A stretch of DNA of 64,000 nt from assembly GCF_035046505.1 (NCBI RefSeq), contig NC_089823.1, positions 4,952,767 to 5,016,766 of the forward strand, in the 5' to 3' direction. Source of the stretch: Tiliqua scincoides. Its lineage: Eukaryota; Chordata; Lepidosauria; Squamata; Scincidae. The notes below the pieces were generated by a model, which searched no databases, was not told where the DNA came from, and saw only the letters and a program-made list of their open reading frames with translations. Below, one piece after another: positions 10,931-20,757 of this stretch; the first letter of the stretch is position 1; the number at the start of each line of letters is the position of its first letter. Position numbers and translations under genes: made by a program.

Positions 10931-11039
10931 ATCCCCCTCCAGCTATGCCACCACTCAGTGGCACTTACTCTCCGGTAACTGTGTATAGGATTGTAGCCTT
11001 AGTATTGTATTCCAACTGGCAAGTGCAAGAGAGGACCCA

Positions 11040-11128
11040 TTGCTCAGTGACAGAGCATGTGCTCTACATGCAGAAGGTCCCAGTTTTGGGTAGGGCTGGG
11101 AGGGACCTGAAACCCCGGAGAGCTCCTC
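11040..11128 (+). repeat. tRNA-derived SINE, 5' part
   Basis: Begins GCTCAGTGACAGAGCATGTG (A-box side) with ATGCAGAAGGTCCCAG after it, the head of the SINE family at 8,497. Confidence 0.65.
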
Positions 11129-11756
11129 CAGGAGGTGTAAGCCATTCTAAGCCAGATGGATCCACGAGCAGATTCCTTACAAGGCAGTTCATAGGTCCTT
11201 CCTGTGCACCCCCTTCCCTTCCACTCCCCCCCTATCCCTCTCATGCGACAGTTCCCCTTGCAAATGCTTTGAGCAAGTCTGCCAGTCAAAAGCACATGAA
11301 TGCTGATAAATAATGCTTCCCTTGGAGAGGGCTGGAGTATCACGTTGCCCCCAACCGCTATTGTAGCTCTTCCTGAGGGAGCTGCAGTCCATGCAAACCC
11401 CACACATCCTGTTTTTCTTCTGCGTTCTTTCTATTCCATATGGAATACCCTTAATAGGCCACGGTCAGGGAGCCAAGATGAAAGGAGCTCTATCCGAGCA
11501 GAGGACAAACTGGAAACAGCTCAAAGATATGTCTGGGCAGGAAGGAAAGAAGGGGGTGAAAAGACCCCTTGATAAGGAAAGAACAGTAGGCACTTCACTG
11601 GGAAAGGATTACAAGAGGGGCCCCTCTGAAACCTCCAACAGCAAGAGGGAGATGGTCAACAAGAAAAGAGTAGGGACTCATCAGTCACCCCTCCAAAATA
11701 GGTAGCCACGTTGATGCATTTGAAAAAATAATGTCATAGCCGAGTCATCTTTTTCT

Positions 11757-12300
11757 TTGTTGGCAACCTTCAGTCTCGAGAGACTCTGGTATCGCGCTCT
11801 GAAAGGTGGTTTTGGAACACCGTCTAGTGTGGCTGAAAAGGTCAATTCGGGAGTGACAATCCCTTCCACACCGGGAGCAAGTGCAGTCTGTCCCTGGTCT
11901 GTCTCCCTGACTATGGGCCTTCCTTCTTTGCCTCTTAGCCTCAGACTGTTGGCCAAGTGTCTCTTCAAACTGAGAAAGGCCATGCTGCACAGCCTGCCTC
12001 CAAGCGGGCCGCTCAGAGGCCAGGGTTTCCCACTTGTCGAGGTCCACTCCTAAGGCCTTCAGATCCCTCTTGCAGATGTCCTTGTATCGCAGCTGTGGTC
12101 TACCTGTAGGGCGCTTTCCTTGCACGAGTTGTCCATAGAGGAGATTCTTTGGGATCCGGCCATCATCCATTCTCACGACATGACCGAGTCAACGCAGGCA
12201 TCTCTGTTTCAGCAGTGCATACATGCTAGGGATTCCAGCTCGTTCCAGGACTGTGTTGTTTGGAACTTTGTCCTGCCAGGTGATGGTCCAGCTTAAATGT
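11757..12300 (-). repeat. Zinc-finger-tailed LINE, 5'-truncated
   Basis: Minus strand encodes MDDGRIPKNLLYGQLVQGKR through PAWRQAVQHGLSQFEETLGQ to the C2HC-type finger CSRCGRDCHSRIDLFSHTRR. This copy is longer than that at 6,549 and retains the WRQAVQH segment. Only the C-terminal ~170 residues exist. The upstream (plus-strand right) side ends around the text for PARSRTVL, as in the copy at 28,205. Confidence 0.85.
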
Positions 12301-12425
12301 CAATGGCTTCTGGCCAGCAGGCCTTTGGGTGTTCCAGAGCCCTTCTTCAGGTTGGACGCTGACCAAAATAACAAAAGGGGGAAAGAAAAGAAGGATGCTG
12401 ATGCCCCAAAGATTGTAGCTCTAAG

Positions 12426-12513
12426 GTTGCAATCCTAACCACACTTTCCTGAGAGTAAGCCCCATTGAGCAAAATAGGACTTACTTCTGAGTAGACCTGG
12501 TTAGCATTGTGCC
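12426..12513. repeat. Short palindromic module (CCCATTG...TTACTTCTGAGTAGA)
   Basis: Reads GTTGCAATCCTAACCACACT, then CTGAGAGTAAGCCCCATTGA, then GGACTTACTTCTGAGTAGAC. The two middle parts are near inverse complements, so the RNA or DNA could fold back. The same module occurs at 18,116, 42,151 and inside the hAT elements at 31,279, 36,215 and 43,407. Confidence 0.7.
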
Positions 12514-12878
12514 CTAATTCTCTTAGGAGGAATGGCAAGAGAGTTGGGTTGGTTTAATCAGAGATCTGTGTCAGGTGCAAAGCAAAATTCAGAAAGCACC
12601 AACAGCTACTGGGGCAAAGGGATAGGAATGGCTGTTTCATCCCCCCCCCTTTTTTTTTTTTTTGCAAATACAAAATTGTAAATTGCAGTTGCTCAGCCCT
12701 GCTGCCAACTCTCAGCGGAACACACAGATCCCTTGTGAGGCATGCAGAGAACAGGACTCAGGTTGACTCTGAGCTCTACGTTCGACAAGGTTGCTTAGAA
12801 TTAAGAGTTGCCAAATTGTCAAAGATGTGTGAATGTACGTATTTCCCAGTAACTGGTATGGGTGGGGGGGGAGGTGAT

Positions 12879-13064
12879 TTAGGGTCCAATCCTATTCAAC
12901 TTTCCAGCTCAGTGTAGCCACAATGCTACATACCCATGCCACATGCCACATGTTCCCATACCTTGAGAAGTTCTCAGTGATTGCTCCTCCACCACAGGAT
13001 GCAGCACACACCCCACTGACCCAACTGTGCCAGCACTGGAAAATTGGATAGGATTGGGCCCTAA
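12879..13064. mobile_element. Palindromic MITE with TTAGGGYCCAATCC ends
   Basis: Left end TTAGGGTCCAATCCTATTCA; right end, reversed, TTAGGGCCCAATCCTATCCA. Inverted ends of about 26 bp. The same family is present whole at 37,487-37,671 and in pieces at 979 and 17,989. The superfamily is not certain; the terminal TTA/TAA may be part of the ends or a 3-bp target duplication. Confidence 0.7.
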
Positions 13065-13080
13065 GCCCTTTCCCCCATGC

Positions 13081-13277
13081 CAGTGGCATAACTGGAGGGG
13101 GTGCAGAACACTATATTTTGCAGGAAGCCTCACCACAGAGTGCAAGAGGCCCCTTTGGGGCCATTCCTGGCTGGGGGAGCAAAACAGAGGCATACACCTG
13201 GCTCCGAAGGGGAGAGGGAGGGGCTGTTTGCATGCTGTAGTGACTTAGTGCTTTGCACCCCTCTAGCTACGCCACTG
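13081..13277. mobile_element. Palindromic hAT-type MITE
   Basis: Starts CAGTGGCATAACTGGAGGGG and ends CCCTCTAGCTACGCCACTG. Same family as 5,458, 21,520 and 24,016. Flanks show no 8-bp duplication (CCCCATGC/GGGGAAAT). It sits 16 bp from the neighbouring MITE and about 230 bp before the LRRC32 acceptor. Confidence 0.75.
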
Positions 13278-13510
13278 GGGGAAATGGTTATTCCTTGCCT
13301 GTAGGTTTCCCAGAGGCATCCGGCTGCTCCTTGTCAGAAAAAACAGGAGGAATCTTCAGTTGACTTGGGCAAGGCAACTCCTATGTACTGAAAGCAGTTT
13401 CCAAAACTTGTATGAAGTAGAGAAATGTCAGCCTACTAAGCTGGACCCTTCTTTGGGTTTTGCATGTAGACAGAACGTTTAATGGTATTTTTCTCTTTCC
13501 TTCCTTGCAG

Positions 13511-15442
13511 AAAAACAAGCAGGCATTTTGTCACAGAAAAGATCTCCACCAAATACCTTCAGAACTTCACCAAGATGTCAAAAAAATTGACCTTTCTGAA
13601 AATAAACTGCAGAACATCACCGAGAGGCCTCTGACCTTTTATACCTCCCTCCAACACTTGGACTTGAGCTCCAATCGTATCGGTTTCATTGAGCCTGATA
13701 TCTTTGTGGGTATGAGGAGTTTGACGGAGCTCAATTTAGCCAACAATCAGCTCTACCGGTTGGTTCACCACAACCTGTGGATTGGATTACTGCCTGCAGT
13801 GAGAGTGCTGGATTTGTCTCGCAACAGCCTCTACAGTGGGATGGCTGAACATTTTCTCCACAATGCACCAGCCCTTCAATACCTTTCGCTGGCGGAGAAC
13901 AGCATTCTAGAAATATCACAGAGGACATTCCAGGGGTCTACAGGGTTGGCAGAGGTGGACTTGCATAGCAATATGATCATGGACATAGAAGAAGGTGCCT
14001 TTGAGACGCTGTTGCATCTCTCCAAGCTCAACCTGTCCATGAACTCGCTCACCTGTATAGCCGGTTTCAACTTAAAGCAGCTGAGAACTCTTGACCTCAG
14101 TCAGAACAGCATCGAGACATTCCATTCCACTGAATCGGAGGAAGAGTTCAACCTGATCTGGTTAGATCTGAGTGAGAACAAGCTGATTCGGTTCCCGAGT
14201 CTCCCCCAAGTAAACAAACTGGCCCACCTGAACTTGTCAAAGAATATAATGCAGTTTCTGATGGTCGAGTCTTCAGGCGATGATGTGGAGTATGGCTGGG
14301 AAGATGCTCCCCTGCAAGTTCAGGCGCCCAGAAGTCAAACAGTGTCAAACTCTCCACACTTGCCCCAGCTGAAATATCTGGACCTGAGTTACAATGAGAT
14401 CAAATCCATCCCAAGTGATTTCTTTGCTTCAATGCCTGCCCTCCAGTTTCTCAACCTCAGCAAAAATTGCCTCCAGACTTTTGTGGCCAGTTCCGAGTTG
14501 GTCATGCTGGCTGTCCTTGACCTAAGTTCTAACTCTTTGCAGAATCTGGAACTGAACGCGGACATCCTGAGCTACTTGCAGGAGCTGTACCTGCAAGACA
14601 ACCACCTCCAGGCACTACAGTCGAACATCTTTGCCAGCCTCCGACGTCTCAGGAGGCTTCACCTTCAAAGCAATAACCTCAGCCTGTGTGGCTTGTATTC
14701 AGGGCTCGCCAGACAAAGACTTGTGGGTGAGGAGAACGGTTGTGTCTCACTTGTTGACCTCCCTGAACTTCAGTATTTGTACCTGTCAGACAACAAGTTG
14801 AAGAAGCTTCCAACATACTGTTTCTACAAGACTCAACTCATTGAGTTGGATCTTTCTAGGAACTGGGGGCTTCACATTGAGGAGAAAGCTCTGTCAGGGT
14901 TGGAGGTCTCTCTTGAATATTTGGATTTACATAGTAACGGCATGATGGTTTTAAATGTCAACTTGCCTCTTTTCCCTCGCCTGAAATATCTCAACCTGTC
15001 GGACAATCAGCTGAGCTGGTTGCCTGCTTGGACTGAAGGCTGCTGTGCCCTGAAAGTGCTGGACCTTCAGAACAATCGCTTCAGCAACCTGAAAAGCAGC
15101 GAGATCCCAGCCTTGGAGAAAAACCTGCGGAACTTGTACCTGGCTGGAAACCCCCTGAGCTGCTGCGGGAACGTTTGGCTCTCCCATATGATTCACAGAG
15201 CCACCGTGGAAATCCCCAATTTGGAGGTGATCAAGTGCCAGTATGCCAAGAGCTTTGGCTACAAGGAGGAAGAGATGGAAGTGAGCAACGTCAAGCCGGA
15301 GGACTGCGAGAAAGAGGACCGCAAGACGACCAGCGTGCTGATTTTGTTGGCAGCGATTCTGGTTCTGTCATTGGTCGTTGTTGGAGTGGGGGTGTTCTGT
15401 TGCTGTCGTAGACACGTGTGTGGGCGCCAGTATAAGGCATAG
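13511..15442 (+). CDS. LRRC32: LRRC32 (GARP) main exon: leucine-rich repeats, TM and tail
   Basis: Encodes residues 30-672 of transforming growth factor beta activator LRRC32 (GARP), which holds latent TGF-beta on the surface of cells such as regulatory T cells and platelets. The open frame extends upstream to 13,460, but the acceptor at 13,509-13,510 and the phase-0 join to 7,387 set the true exon start. About 20 leucine-rich repeats (LxxLxLxxN, e.g. LQHLDLSSNRI, LKYLDLSYNEI) run to a cysteine-rich cap (GNPLSCCGNVWL), then a membrane segment near residues 638-659 (VLILLAAILVLSLVVVGVGV) and a short tail ending RQYKA, as in human. From memory, human Cys211 and Cys350 bond to latent TGF-beta; both appear kept (SLTC, residue 211, and LSKNC, residue 349). 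Length is close to the human 662. NRROS/LRRC33 is the main alternative but fits less well. The gene looks intact. Confidence 0.96.
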   Translation, partial: KNKQAFCHRKDLHQIPSELHQDVKKIDLSENKLQNITERPLTFYTSLQHLDLSSNRIGFIEPDIFVGMRSLTELNLANNQLYRLVHHNLWIGLLPAVRVLDLSRNSLYSGMAEHFLHNAPALQYLSLAENSILEISQRTFQGSTGLAEVDLHSNMIMDIEEGAFETLLHLSKLNLSMNSLTCIAGFNLKQLRTLDLSQNSIETFHSTESEEEFNLIWLDLSENKLIRFPSLPQVNKLAHLNLSKNIMQFLMVESSGDDVEYGWEDAPLQVQAPRSQTVSNSPHLPQLKYLDLSYNEIKSIPSDFFASMPALQFLNLSKNCLQTFVASSELVMLAVLDLSSNSLQNLELNADILSYLQELYLQDNHLQALQSNIFASLRRLRRLHLQSNNLSLCGLYSGLARQRLVGEENGCVSLVDLPELQYLYLSDNKLKKLPTYCFYKTQLIELDLSRNWGLHIEEKALSGLEVSLEYLDLHSNGMMVLNVNLPLFPRLKYLNLSDNQLSWLPAWTEGCCALKVLDLQNNRFSNLKSSEIPALEKNLRNLYLAGNPLSCCGNVWLSHMIHRATVEIPNLEVIKCQYAKSFGYKEEEMEVSNVKPEDCEKEDRKTTSVLILLAAILVLSLVVVGVGVFCCCRRHVCGRQYKA

Positions 15443-16691
15443 TGCAAATGGCTGGTGGGTTGACACGCGCACCATCAATTTGTCGCTCGTCACTGGGCGC
15501 AAATATGTTCAGGCTCCTTGGAAAAGTGTTGGTTCCTAAGGTGCTATGAGTTTGCCGTCCATGGTAATCTATCTGTGATGGCTTATTCGCATATCCAAGG
15601 CCTCCTCTAGGGCCCTCTGGCTATTCAGGGGAAATCTACCCTAGTGCTTCTCAAACTTTTGATGCCTGGGCACCACTTTTTTCTGGATTAAAATTGGAGG
15701 CCCACGTCGCTACTACACTAAAAACCCATACATATATGTTACATATATTCTCTACCAGCTCCCAGAAAAACAGGGAGGCGTTTTCCTTGCAATGGCAGAA
15801 TGACGTAGTGAACTTGGCCTCCTGGCTTCCCACCTTCCCCTCTGCCCTGTCAATCAGATCTTCATGATGAGACCACTTTTCTGGGACCAGTTGTGATACT
15901 TCTGGGATTCTACCAGATTGCTGTGCTGCAGCCATCATGTCAGCTTCGTCAGGGAATCCTCACCCACCATCACTTCCTTCCTTGAACCAATGTCAGTTTC
16001 CATGTATTGGCATCAACGGTGCAAGGTAGATGCATCGTGGAGACTCCAGTTTTAAATGCATATTCCAACCCTCTCATGATACACTACTGACCCCACTCCC
16101 AGCATCACTGGTCCACAGGCTCACTATCCAGGGGTTCTGGGACCTCTAGGCCAATCCTGCAGGCAGGATCAGTGCGTCTCCTCCTCTTTGGTTGTCTAGA
16201 AGATAAGCAAAGGGACCTCTTCCCCCATCCCCAGGTCAAGTATCGGCCAGTTGGTCGTGGCACCAAGCTCAAGGGAGGTTGTCTCTAGGCAGGTCATGGA
16301 AAGTAACAGGACTTTGGCTTAAGGGCAATGCAGAAGACTAGTAAAAGACCTGGCATTATGGGAGTGGACCAGAAGCTTGCCCAGATAGCCCAGAGAGAGC
16401 ACGTCTCCCTGCTCGCAGTTCTCCCTTCCTCCCCACACGCGTTTCTCAGTGAAAAGTAGGCTCCCTAAGGGAAAGATTGCCTCTGTTGCAATCACATTTC
16501 CAGGTGCCATTTTTCCCAAGTCACTTTTCACCTCAAGGGAAAAGCGACACTTTTTTTGTTCACCAACAGGGGAAAGTGAATACTGAGGGATGCCACTGGG
16601 GTTGGGGACAAAGTCTGCTCCCTGCTGGGGCAATCTTGGTTTGTGGTGGGGTGGGACTTGATCAGGAAGCCTTTATGAAGAAAGCCAACAT

Positions 16692-16949
16692 CAGGGCTGG
16701 CCTTAGGAACTGTGGGACCCAATGCAAAATATTTCTGGGAGGGAGGAAGGGGGACTGTTCACCAGGATAAATGGCAGCAGTGTCACTGCCAACTGCTTGG
16801 GGGGAGGGGATTTCAAGCATGGAACATTCCACGGTGGTGTGTCAGCTACAGAGCAAGGTGCTGGCTGTGGGTGTCGGTGCTCCACCCATTGCCCATGTCT
16901 GGGGGCCCAATTTAGCTGAATTGGTCAAATTGCCCGAAGGCCGGCTCTT
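16692..16949. mobile_element. Possible hAT-like element
   Basis: Left end CAGGGCTGGCCTTAGGAACT; right end, reversed, approximates AAGAGCCGGCCTTCGGGCAA, so the ends are inverted repeats of about 15 bp with mismatches. Flanks give no duplication. Resembles the ends of the candidate at 4,025. Confidence 0.4.
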
Positions 16950-17415
16950 CCCCAAATTGCCCTCTTGGCTCACCACATGGGGCATTCCAGCCCAGACCAG
17001 AAGCTTCTGGTTGTCATCACACCAGTTCCTTGTTGGTAGGGCTCCTTAGCTGCTCCCTCCCTAGGTACCTCTGACCACCAGGCTGCCCCTCCATCTTCAG
17101 AGCTCCTCCCCTGCATTGACCTTTCGACTTCCTCTCGGGAGCCTCCTCAGCTGAAGCGCAGCCCTGTGATGGACTTTGCCTCTCCAATGACTCTCCTGCG
17201 CTGTGGTGATGCAGGCCTGCTTCCTCGGGGCTGCCTTCGATCTCTCCCTGTGGGAGCTGCACCAGCCACACATCACCCTGGCTCTGATGGGCGCCCATCC
17301 TCTTTGGATTCATATTCTCTGCACTCCGTGAACTTGGCTGGATGCAGTCCAGCACCGATACCTCAGATGCCTTGTGAACATAGTGGATAATAGCCAGGTG
17401 CTGACCTTCTGACGC

Positions 17416-17421
17416 AATAAA
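17416..17421 (+). terminator. Candidate LRRC32 poly(A) signal
   Basis: Canonical AATAAA, followed within about 40 bp by TG-rich text (TCATGTTTGTC). Position relative to the stop codon is plausible; unproven. Confidence 0.35.
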
Positions 17422-17654
17422 GGGCAAAGAGCTTCTTGCCTCATGTTTGTCCATCTGCATCTTGCAAAGGGGGAGGGGGCGACACAGATTTTTCATATGA
17501 AGTATGAAGGGCAATGAGGAATTCTGGGGCTTTGAACCAATTTTGAGATCCTTGCCATTGAACTTCACAAAAGGGGTCCACTCCTGATCTTGCTTATTTT
17601 GTTGTCATTTCATAAATGTGCAGTTGAACATTTATGGCTCTGACACTGAGCCAT

Positions 17655-17835
17655 GGTGAGGGGCCGTGGTTCAGTGTCACGGGGCATGCACTCCTTGCAG
17701 ACTGTCCCAGGTTCAATCCCTTCTCGGGTAGCAAGGCAGAGAGAGAGAGAGAGAGATCTGCTAAGGAGTTACCACCAGTCAGACCAGCGAACCAGATGGC
17801 CCAGTATTCTGATTCTGCATAAAACAGCTTCACAT
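17655..17835 (+). repeat. tRNA-derived SINE with internal GA run
   Basis: Contains GTCCCAGGTTCAATCCC (B box), ACCAGTCAGACCAG and the end AACAGCTTCACATGTTCA of the SINE family seen at 8,497. A GA microsatellite has grown inside it. Confidence 0.7.
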
Positions 17836-17854
17836 GTTCAAACCCGTCATCTTT

Positions 17855-17955
17855 GGATGTCCCATCTACCCAGTGGCTGTTCAGTCGCCTCTTACGACAA
17901 GTACAGCCAAACCGAGGGCCCGTTCTTATCCCCAGCCCCCAGGAGATTGCCACAC
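17855..17955 (-). repeat. 5' region fragment of zinc-finger LINE
   Basis: Minus strand contains TTGTCGTAAGAGGCGACTGA. The same text is the left part of the internally deleted copy at 20,086-20,594, whose other end is the zinc-finger LINE tail, so this appears to be that family's 5' untranslated region. Confidence 0.6.
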
Positions 17956-17988
17956 TGCAGCCCCATGGAAAAGGAACGCATGTGCCCA

Positions 17989-18094
17989 TACCTTAAGAAG
18001 GCCCTAGTAACTGCCCCTCAATCACAGGATGCAGTGCACACCCCACTGGCATGACTGCCCCAGCACTGGAAAATTGGATAGGAGTGGGCCCTAA
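17989..18094. repeat. Right half of TTAGGG-ended MITE
   Basis: Ends GCACTGGAAAATTGGATAGG and GGGCCCTAA, matching the right half of 12,879-13,064. The left end is missing, possibly lost next to the LINE fragment. Confidence 0.65.
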
Positions 18095-18115
18095 GTCAGT
18101 TATCAAGTCATTGAG

Positions 18116-18206
18116 TCTGCAATCCTATACACCCTTTCCTGGGAGAAAGCCCCATTGAATACAATGGGGTATACTTCTGAGTAGGCTTGCGCTGAGACTG
18201 CCTTTC
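18116..18206. repeat. Short palindromic module, copy
   Basis: CTGGGAGAAAGCCCCATTGA and CAATGGGGTATACTTCTGAG are near-inverse complements around the centre, as at 12,426-12,513. Confidence 0.7.
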
Positions 18207-18636
18207 CAACAAAGCAGAGATGTATTGCAAAACCAACCTCAGATTTATGTACATTTGTATGCAGTATCCAGCTATTGTCTCTCAACAGACAGGATGTAGA
18301 CGGATGTAGAAATGGCATCTGGTCTCAATTGTTTCTTTGGAAGCATAATAGCAACAACAACAAAAAAAACCTCTGTTCCAATTAGAGGGAAAAGGAAAAG
18401 CTGACAGCCCCACCACTTCCTCCGTAACAGAACAGCAACACTTAGCATTTGAGTGTGCTTTGCAAACATCTTCACAGTGGCTCTTTCAAAGCCTCTACAA
18501 AATATGATTAACCCCATACTGCAGCTAGGACAGCTGAGGCTGGCCTAAAGCCACCGACTGAGCTTCAGACAGCGGCTGCCTTTGAGCAGGGACTTCCTAG
18601 TCCGCAGCTCATGGGTTTAACCACTACAGGACACAA
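18207..18636. other. No gene seen
   Basis: Intergenic sequence with no recognised repeat or exon. Confidence 0.5.
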
Positions 18637-18683
18637 GCACCACCCAGGGGCATTCACAAACCTCTGGGTGCAATTCACAAGCA
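18637..18683. repeat. 47-bp direct repeat, left copy
   Basis: Identical over all 47 bp to 18,938-18,984; the two copies flank the L2-tailed element between them. Starts GCACCACCCAGGGGCATTCA and ends CAATTCACAAGCA. Confidence 0.9.
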
Positions 18684-18937
18684 ACAACAACAACAACAGT
18701 ATTTATATACCGCTTTTCAACAAAAAGTTCACAAAGCGGTTTACAGAGAAAATCAAATATCTAATGGCTCCCTGTCCCGAAAGGGCTCACAATCTAAAAA
18801 GATGCAAAGCCAGCAGAAAGCCACTAGTAAAGACACTGCTGGGGTGAGGTGGGCCAGTTACTCTCCCCCTGCTAAATAAAAGAGGAGCACCCACTTGAAA
18901 AAGCGCCTCTTAACCAGTTAGCAGGGGTGGTTAACAG
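18684..18937 (-). repeat. L2-tailed element (SINE or truncated LINE)
   Basis: On the minus strand it ends TTTTAGATTGTGAGCCCTTT, GGGACAGGGAGCCATTAG and GTATATAAATACTGTTGTTG repeats, the 3' end seen on L2 LINEs and L2-tailed SINEs of vertebrates, with an (AAC)n-type tail at the plus-strand left. Same element, + strand, at 24,405. It lacks coding sequence. The exact 47-bp flanking repeat indicates a recent insertion or duplication. Confidence 0.75.
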
Positions 18938-18984
18938 GCACCACCCAGGGGCATTCACAAACCTCTGGGTGCAATTCACAAGCA
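18938..18984. repeat. 47-bp direct repeat, right copy
   Basis: See the left copy at 18,637-18,683; no mismatch between them. Confidence 0.9.
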
Positions 18985-20085
18985 CCACCTAGGGGTATGG
19001 AGGGCACCCAGGAGCATGGAGATGTCTTATTGGGGCCTTAGTGGGGGGCAGGGTGGGGAAGAAATGTGTGCTGTCAACCTTTTACTGGAAAGATGGTGTC
19101 ACTACAAGATGGGAGGAATCTCAGGGATGTGAATTAATTCTTTCCTTCTGGAATCGTGGGCCTGCGAAAGAATGTTTCAGAGACGATCCGTCAGCTGGGA
19201 CGAAAGCTCTTCTGGGAAATGACTCTTGCTGACCAGCCTTGTGTCATGTTCATGTTTCCATTCTCCTGCAGCTTGACTAGGGGCCAAATTGCACCTCTTG
19301 TCTTTTTTTTTTTTTTTTAACGAAATGAAAAGCAGTCTCAGAGAGTTGAGCTTTGGAGCAGAAAAGCAGCTGTGGGGAGGGGCTGCAGTGTGACTAAGTT
19401 TGAACTCCTATGCCCAATCTCCTGGGAGTAAGTCCCATTCAACCCAGTAGACATGGTAGTAGTAGACAGGCATATGATGATGATGTAAGAAAGAGTCTGT
19501 GCAGTTAGGAATAGACACCAAGGCCATTAAAGGTTGGGAATAAGTTTAAGCCCCAGCTTAGCATTTCTTACTTTGGGGGGGGGGGTGTCACCTTTACAGG
19601 CACCAAGAATTCTTCTCTTCCAAGCACTCAGAGCAGCAATTTTCAATGTTTTTCTTTGCAGGGTACATTGACCTCTATGGTCATCTCTCTGGTCTTCTCC
19701 TCTTGTGATGTCAGCTGGAGGGCTTCCAGGAGACAGAACCAGGGGAGGGACAGGCTGTGTCCTTTTTTAAAGATAGAAAATAGGTAGAAGTGGAGTTTCT
19801 AGCAAGCTCCTAACATGCTTCCATTTTCAAAAATGACAAAATGTATTTATTTATTTTATTTTAGAGATTTATATCCCGCCTCTCTGTCCAATGAAGGACA
19901 CTCAATGGCATTTCATCATTGGAATAAATTGCATGGGGGGGGGGGTCACCATATTGTAACCATACACTATGGAGGCCACCATTTTCCTGACATAGACATG
20001 GAGGTGGCCAACTTTTCTAGCTCCGAGTTTGCATTTTAAATTACTGGAACTGTAGAATTTGAAAAACAAATGTGACCTAAGCATG
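18985..20085. other. No gene seen; small repeat scraps
   Basis: Contains a scrap of the palindromic module at about 19,408-19,460 (CTGGGAGTAAGTCCCATTCA), a hAT-like scrap at 19,641-19,730, and an AT-rich retroposon tail near 19,842-19,900 (ATTTATATCCCGCCTCTCTG). No exon. Confidence 0.5.
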
Positions 20086-20594
20086 CTGTTGGCATCCTTC
20101 GGTCTCGAAAGACTATGGTGTCACGCTCTAAATGGTAGTTCTGGAACAGAGTGTCCTCTCCAGTGCACAAAGCCTGGGTAATTTAATTAACAGTATTTAT
20201 ATACCGCTTTTCAAAGTAGGTATGGAGGATAGGCTGTTACCCATGCAGCAAATCCCCCCTCTCCACGTCGCTGAAATGGTCCAATGGAAAGGCAGAGGCC
20301 AATACGGTTGGTTCCAGCGGAGTCGCAGGAGTTGCCAGAACGTGACTGTGTTCAGCCATGAACTGCCTCAGGGACTCCGGCTCCGGATTTTGCCTTGAGG
20401 TTGACTCCTGAAGCCTTTTCCATAACTGGATGTAGCCACAAGGCAGTGGAGGTTTGGGATCAGAGTTTTCCTTCTCTCAGATGAGCTGCCTTCCCAGGCT
20501 GACGAGTCCCATCTACCCGGTGGCTGTTTAGTCGCCTCTTACGACAAGTACAGCCAAACCGAGGGCCTATTCTTATCCCCAGCCCCCAGGGGAT
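20086..20594 (-). repeat. Internally deleted zinc-finger LINE (5' region joined to 3' tail)
   Basis: On the minus strand it starts with GGGGGCTGGGGATAAGAATA and TTGTCGTAAGAGGCGACTAA, and ends with CATAGTCTTTCGAGACCGAA then GGATGCCAACAGC, the tail of the LINE at 28,205. The ORF between is essentially gone, so it is about 500 bp. A scrap of L2-type tail (TATTTATATACCGCTTTTCA, plus strand, near 20,190) lies within it. Confidence 0.65.
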
Positions 20595-20658
20595 TAAGCA
20601 TGCTAGAAGGTGAAAAAAGAACACAACCATGGGCAATTCACAGAATCTGGATGAGTTT

Positions 20659-20757
20659 TTCAGTCATTTTCAACCGCTGTGCTCTAAACTCCTGTGGCAC
20701 ACCTGTGGACCGTTTGCGGCACACCCATCTGCCATGGCACACTGTTTGAAAACAGGT
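20659..20757. repeat. Short hAT-like element
   Basis: Left end CAGTCATTTTCAACC; right side TTTGAAAACAGGTG. Internal text (CTGTGGCACACCTGTGGACC) is shared with 2,143 and 33,378. Ends are imperfect and no duplication was confirmed. Confidence 0.5.

Larger units (their letters stand above)
7388..13510 (+). other. LRRC32: LRRC32 intron, repeat-filled
   Basis: A 6.1 kb intron bounded by GTAAGA and TTCCTTCCTTGCAG. It holds SINE heads, a 74-bp and a 33-bp tandem array, CR1 and zinc-finger LINE ends, and two adjacent foldback MITEs just before the acceptor. No additional coding exon is needed: the two flanking exons join in phase 0 and match the family without a gap. Confidence 0.85.
15443..17421 (+). 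other. LRRC32: Candidate LRRC32 3' UTR
   Basis: The stop codon is TAG at 15,440-15,442. The first AATAAA I see downstream on this strand is at 17,416-17,421, which would give a 3' UTR of about 2 kb. A diverged hAT-like repeat (15,648 on) and another candidate (16,692-16,949) lie inside. Whether the transcript really reaches this site cannot be told from sequence. Confidence 0.4.

Noticed and set aside
13460-13510. Starting the large LRRC32 frame at the ATG at 13,460
   Set aside because: The 17 residues are intron: a good acceptor ends at 13,510 and the signal peptide is encoded by the exon at 7,301.
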